IMG/VR virus record: IMGVR_UViG_3300044742_000342
Coordinates: 1 to 58,875 of that record
From: a virus
Length of the DNA stretch: 58,875 nt
Reading direction: 5' to 3' (one strand)
Made by a program: the position numbers and the translations under genes. Positions 56,548 to 58,875 of the stretch are shown in pieces. The notes beneath the pieces were generated by a model. The model ran no database searches. It was not told the origin of the DNA and saw nothing but the letters and a program-made list of their open reading frames with translations. The stretch's first letter is position 1, and the number at the start of each line of letters is the position of its first letter.

Positions 56548-57689
56548 TGAGCGCCGCGATCATATCCGCAACCCCAAACGAAGTCTGCCATTCCTGTGGC
56601 TTCCTCGCGCCCAAGCCGCATCTCCTGTACTTCAGCGAGATCGGCCAGCAACATCACTTCTGTCCTGCCTGCGGCCTTGGCCATGGACTACGATGGAAGC
56701 CCTCTACTCCCAGAGAGTGCGACCCTCATGTCCTGCACGTAGATCGCCTGGATCTGTACTGGACTTATGAGGAGGAATACAAGGGGAGGCCTATCTGGCA
56801 GGTTCGTAAGAATGACATCTGGTTAGCGGATAGTAGATCACAAAGTGATTTACTTCCTCTCGCCCTGCTCGAAGTGGCAGCGCAAAATCTTTTTTCAAAG
56901 AACGAAAAAACCTCTTGCAAAACGCCGCCTCTTATGTTACAATACGCTCTGCAAAGTTCGGACACGAAACCGAACGGAACATCCAATCCCTTACACAAGG
57001 AGGCTTCAATGCCTGCCACGATCACTGCTCCGAAGAAAGTTATCTCCAAGCCCAAGGCTCCCGCCAAGCCGGTAGCCCCTGCTCCCGCTGCTCCCGCTGC
57101 TCCCGCTGCGCCCCCTAAGGCCCGCGTGGCTCTTACGGAAGACGAGCTTCAGGCTCTCGTGAACGGGGAGCTCCAGCCCCGTGACAACAAGGGAACCGCC
57201 GATCAGGAGTCCCTCGGTACCACAGATGAGAAGGGACGTCCCAAAGGTCGGCCCATCGGTGTTACCACCGGCCTGCCCATCACGGCGGCATGGAGCTACA
57301 TTTTCCAGGTGAACGAAAAGCAGCCCGTCAACGAGAAGTGGACGGACGAACAGATCTCCGGTTGGATGAAGGAGGAGTTCCCTGGCCGCGCAACTCCTGC
57401 TTTCGATCATCCCGCTGGCTGCCGCGCCGATTACAATGCCGGTAAATTCTCGAAGGGCGTTGCCCCGACTCTCCAGAGTAACCAGTACTCTGCGGATGGC
57501 CAGATCGTAGCCCCTCGCCAGCGCGGCGTGAAGGCTGCTCCCGCTGAGGAATCCGCTGCGCCTGCCCCAGCCCCCGTCGCAGCCAAGCCCAAGGCGGCTA
57601 CCAAGCCTGTTGCGCCCGCAGCTGCTCCGGTAGCGGCCAAGCCCCGTACCGTGATTGCGAAGCCCAAGCCCGCTGCTGTCAAGGCCTAG
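56547..57689 (+). CDS. Zinc-binding protein whose frame runs on into the gene at 57009
   Basis: The first about 110 residues form a unit with VCHSCGFL and FCPACGLGH (two CxxC) and RPIWQVRKNDIWLADSR. Then the same frame passes without stop through a promoter (56915-56943) and the leader of the next gene; residues about 118-154 are odd in composition. Either a 380-residue fusion is made, or the stop was lost by drift. The independent downstream gene is listed separately. Confidence 0.55.
   Translation: MSAAIISATPNEVCHSCGFLAPKPHLLYFSEIGQQHHFCPACGLGHGLRWKPSTPRECDPHVLHVDRLDLYWTYEEEYKGRPIWQVRKNDIWLADSRSQSDLLPLALLEVAAQNLFSKNEKTSCKTPPLMLQYALQSSDTKPNGTSNPLHKEASMPATITAPKKVISKPKAPAKPVAPAPAAPAAPAAPPKARVALTEDELQALVNGELQPRDNKGTADQESLGTTDEKGRPKGRPIGVTTGLPITAAWSYIFQVNEKQPVNEKWTDEQISGWMKEEFPGRATPAFDHPAGCRADYNAGKFSKGVAPTLQSNQYSADGQIVAPRQRGVKAAPAEESAAPAPAPVAAKPKAATKPVAPAAAPVAAKPRTVIAKPKPAAVKA
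56915..56943 (+). promoter_or_regulatory. Strong promoter (TTGCAA-17-TACAAT)
   Basis: TTGCAA 56915-56920, 17 bp, TACAAT 56938-56943, preceded by GAAAAAACCTC and a CTTTTTTC stretch. Start near 56950, about 59 bases before ATG 57009. Closest match to sigma-70 consensus in the window together with the one at 50527. Confidence 0.8.
57009..57689 (+). CDS. Ala/Pro/Lys-rich, histone-H1-like protein with shared core domain
   Basis: 226 residues from ATG 57009 with AAGGAGG. Both arms are Lys/Ala/Pro-rich repeats (KPKAPAKPVAPAPAAPAAPA; AKPKAATKPVAPAA), like bacterial H1-type or DNA-coating proteins. The core (about 80-160: AWSYIFQVNEKQPVNEKWTD; CRADYNAGKFSKG) is related to that of the gene at 50562. 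Own promoter and terminator make it a separate strongly expressed unit. DNA binding is inferred. Confidence 0.7.
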   Translation: MPATITAPKKVISKPKAPAKPVAPAPAAPAAPAAPPKARVALTEDELQALVNGELQPRDNKGTADQESLGTTDEKGRPKGRPIGVTTGLPITAAWSYIFQVNEKQPVNEKWTDEQISGWMKEEFPGRATPAFDHPAGCRADYNAGKFSKGVAPTLQSNQYSADGQIVAPRQRGVKAAPAEESAAPAPAPVAAKPKAATKPVAPAAAPVAAKPRTVIAKPKPAAVKA

Positions 57690-57713
57690 CTCCCCGCGAC
57701 ACAGCGCAAGGAG

Positions 57714-57741
57714 GTCTCCCCTAACCGGGAGACTTTCTTTT
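57714..57741 (+). terminator. Rho-independent terminator
   Basis: GTCTCCC (57714-57720), loop CTAACC, GGGAGAC (57727-57733) followed by TTTCTTTT. The clearest intrinsic terminator in the window, ending the histone-like gene. Confidence 0.85.
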
Positions 57742-57817
57742 GAGGACCCGGCCATTTCTTGCTCCTGCTAAGCACATGAGTCGAGATGCCGGGTTCCTCT
57801 TTTACCGGAGACGAAAC

Positions 57818-58183
57818 ATGAGCAAGAGTTATCAATTATTAAGTGTTGCTGGGTTTGGATATCGATCCTATGCAGAAGCCGTCGCCGAGCTCGCCGCGCA
57901 GGGGGCGGTGTTGTGGGTGAAGCATGAACAAGGATCAAGGGATACCGTGGTGCGTAGCTTGTCAGAGTTGGCACCCAAGGCCAACAAGCAGGAAACATCA
58001 TGCGATGCTGAAGTGCTTCGCGCCGTACAAGGCGAAGCCGTCACAGACTCAGATAAGTTCGGTTCGGTCTTCCTCTCCCCGCCGCAGCCGCAAACGCCGG
58101 TCCTCGACCTGAGCAGGTTCAGCCCCGTTCCCGATGACCTGGCGAAGATGATCGAGAAGCAGGAGAAAGGACGTGAAGGATGA
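57818..58183 (+). CDS. 121-residue protein of unknown function
   Basis: ATG 57818 after CCGGAGACGAAAC. SYAEAVAELAAQGAVLWVKH is a helix-strand pair; the second half is Pro-rich and charged. Stop overlaps the next ATG (GGATGA). No family recognised. Confidence 0.55.
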   Translation: MSKSYQLLSVAGFGYRSYAEAVAELAAQGAVLWVKHEQGSRDTVVRSLSELAPKANKQETSCDAEVLRAVQGEAVTDSDKFGSVFLSPPQPQTPVLDLSRFSPVPDDLAKMIEKQEKGREG

Positions 58184-58389
58184 CTCACAGGACAGCAAAG
58201 CGAATACTGGAATACACTCCGTCGCAGACAACGCACGCGCTCTGCCAGAACATGCTTCGATGGTTCAAGGCAAACCCTGATCGGTGGAAGGAGTTTTCAG
58301 ATTGGAACTTGATGTTCCACCTGAAGCACATGTTCAAAATCAATGGTCCCAAAGATCATGTGAACCGGAAGGATCACCCCAATGTCTGA
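58180..58389 (+). CDS. 69-residue basic protein
   Basis: Helical, aromatic-rich (CQNMLRWFKANPDRWKEFSD; WNLMFHLKHMFKI) with basic C-terminus. Starts within the previous stop and ends 8 bp after the next ATG. Unknown. Confidence 0.55.
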   Translation: MTHRTAKRILEYTPSQTTHALCQNMLRWFKANPDRWKEFSDWNLMFHLKHMFKINGPKDHVNRKDHPNV

Positions 58390-58875
58390 CACAAAAACGA
58401 CCGACGAGTTGGTGAAGAAAGTGGAGGCTAGAAACGTCAAGCTAAAGCAGATCATCGCCGATCTCATCCCGTGGGTTGAACCGCAGAACGGACCTGATTG
58501 GGCCACGGAATATGGGAAAAAGCGGAACAGACTCAACTGTCAGAAGGCACTTGATTCGGCGTTGGAGGTGTTCCCCCCAACCTACAACGGTTTTGTAGAT
58601 ACGATTGAGTCAGATCAGGACACTAAGGAACTCGCCCGCCGCTGTGCCGAGATGCAGAAGGTGATCGACAAGCTGCCAAAGACGGCGGATGGAGTGCCGA
58701 TTATGCCTGGGATGACGTTGTGGGTTCCGAAGTATGCCACGGATGAAGATTTTGACGACGCAGAATGTTTGGTAACTGGCGTAACGAACTACAACGCTTG
58801 TGGGTATGGCGGTGACGATGAGGAATCTTTTCACACCGCCAACGACGACTGCTTGCCTGGCTGTGACAAAAACAC
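58382..58875 (+). CDS. Protein of unknown function, cut by the window edge (3' partial)
   Basis: 164 codons open to the edge. N-terminal helical part (TDELVKKVEARNVKLKQIIA) with a coiled-coil stretch near ELARRCAEMQKVIDKL, then a beta part with several Cys (AECLVTGVTNYNACGYGG). If the ends join, the frame would stop at base 46 after about 15 more residues. Confidence 0.6.
   Translation, partial: MSDTKTTDELVKKVEARNVKLKQIIADLIPWVEPQNGPDWATEYGKKRNRLNCQKALDSALEVFPPTYNGFVDTIESDQDTKELARRCAEMQKVIDKLPKTADGVPIMPGMTLWVPKYATDEDFDDAECLVTGVTNYNACGYGGDDEESFHTANDDCLPGCDKN

Noticed and set aside
57759-57787. TTGCTC-17-CGAGAT as another promoter of the TTGC class
   Set aside because: The -10 matches consensus at only two positions and no A/T tract precedes it.
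1-58875. tRNA, rRNA, CRISPR array, integrase or transposase
   Set aside because: No cloverleaf-like, spacer-repeat or recombinase signature was noticed by eye; a tRNAscan and HMM search would be needed to exclude weak cases.

Overview
The window reads as one tailed double-stranded DNA bacteriophage genome, or nearly all of one. Every virion module of a long-tailed phage is present: terminase, portal, head protease with scaffold, capsid, duplicated tail tube, frameshifted tail-assembly chaperone, tape measure, and fibres or spikes. There is also a phage-type replication and recombination set. I see no integrase, repressor, rRNA, tRNA or CRISPR array, so a strictly lytic life style is the simplest reading. 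Genes use Shine-Dalgarno sites and the promoters look like sigma-70 promoters, so the host is a bacterium. A lipobox lipoprotein next to a holin-like protein suggests a Gram-negative envelope. I cannot name the host.

Layout. (1) 1-16.75 kb, rightward: DNA methyltransferase, SNF2-like helicase, RuvC-like resolvase, family-4-type uracil-DNA glycosylase, Cas4/RecB-like nuclease, Sak4-like ATPase with a probable ssDNA-binding partner, a nucleotide-metabolism block (deoxyribosyltransferase, HD phosphohydrolase, SDR, ThyX), family A DNA polymerase and a primase-helicase. (2) 16.69-46.49 kb, leftward: one long late operon read from about 46.6 kb. It runs lysis and membrane genes, fibres, connector, terminase, portal, protease/scaffold, decoration, capsid, neck, tail tube x2, chaperone (-1 frameshift), tape measure, distal tail and a terminal beta-helix spike. 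(3) 46.5-47.0 kb: divergent control region with a promoter facing each way, an A18 tract and a long G-rich repeat. (4) 47.0-58.9 kb, rightward: many small accessory genes with repeated leaders, an AAA+ ATPase, an iteron-bearing putative replication origin (49.9-50.45 kb), a CsrA homologue, zinc-finger and DUF2786 proteins, and two Pro/Ala-rich proteins that share a domain.

How it fits together. Seven promoters with one architecture (TTGC-type -35, exactly 17 bp, A/T-rich -10) drive the two transcription directions. Replication from the candidate origin would use the AAA+ ATPase, primase-helicase and PolA-type polymerase, with Sak4-type recombination in support. The accessory genes are separated by hairpin leaders rich in GGA, and the phage encodes its own CsrA, so post-transcriptional control is plausible. 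Open frames at both window edges can be joined, which fits a circularly permuted genome but does not prove it.

Most notable: the uniform promoter class, the iteron origin, an ADP-ribosyltransferase-like domain in the tape-measure protein, a canonical AAACCCT frameshift site, a nested scaffold gene, phage CsrA with candidate leader targets, a recurrent 14-22 bp word (TCYCCAGAAAGTGG), and a bipartite TATAAGCGTTT / CCTCTATAAC element.
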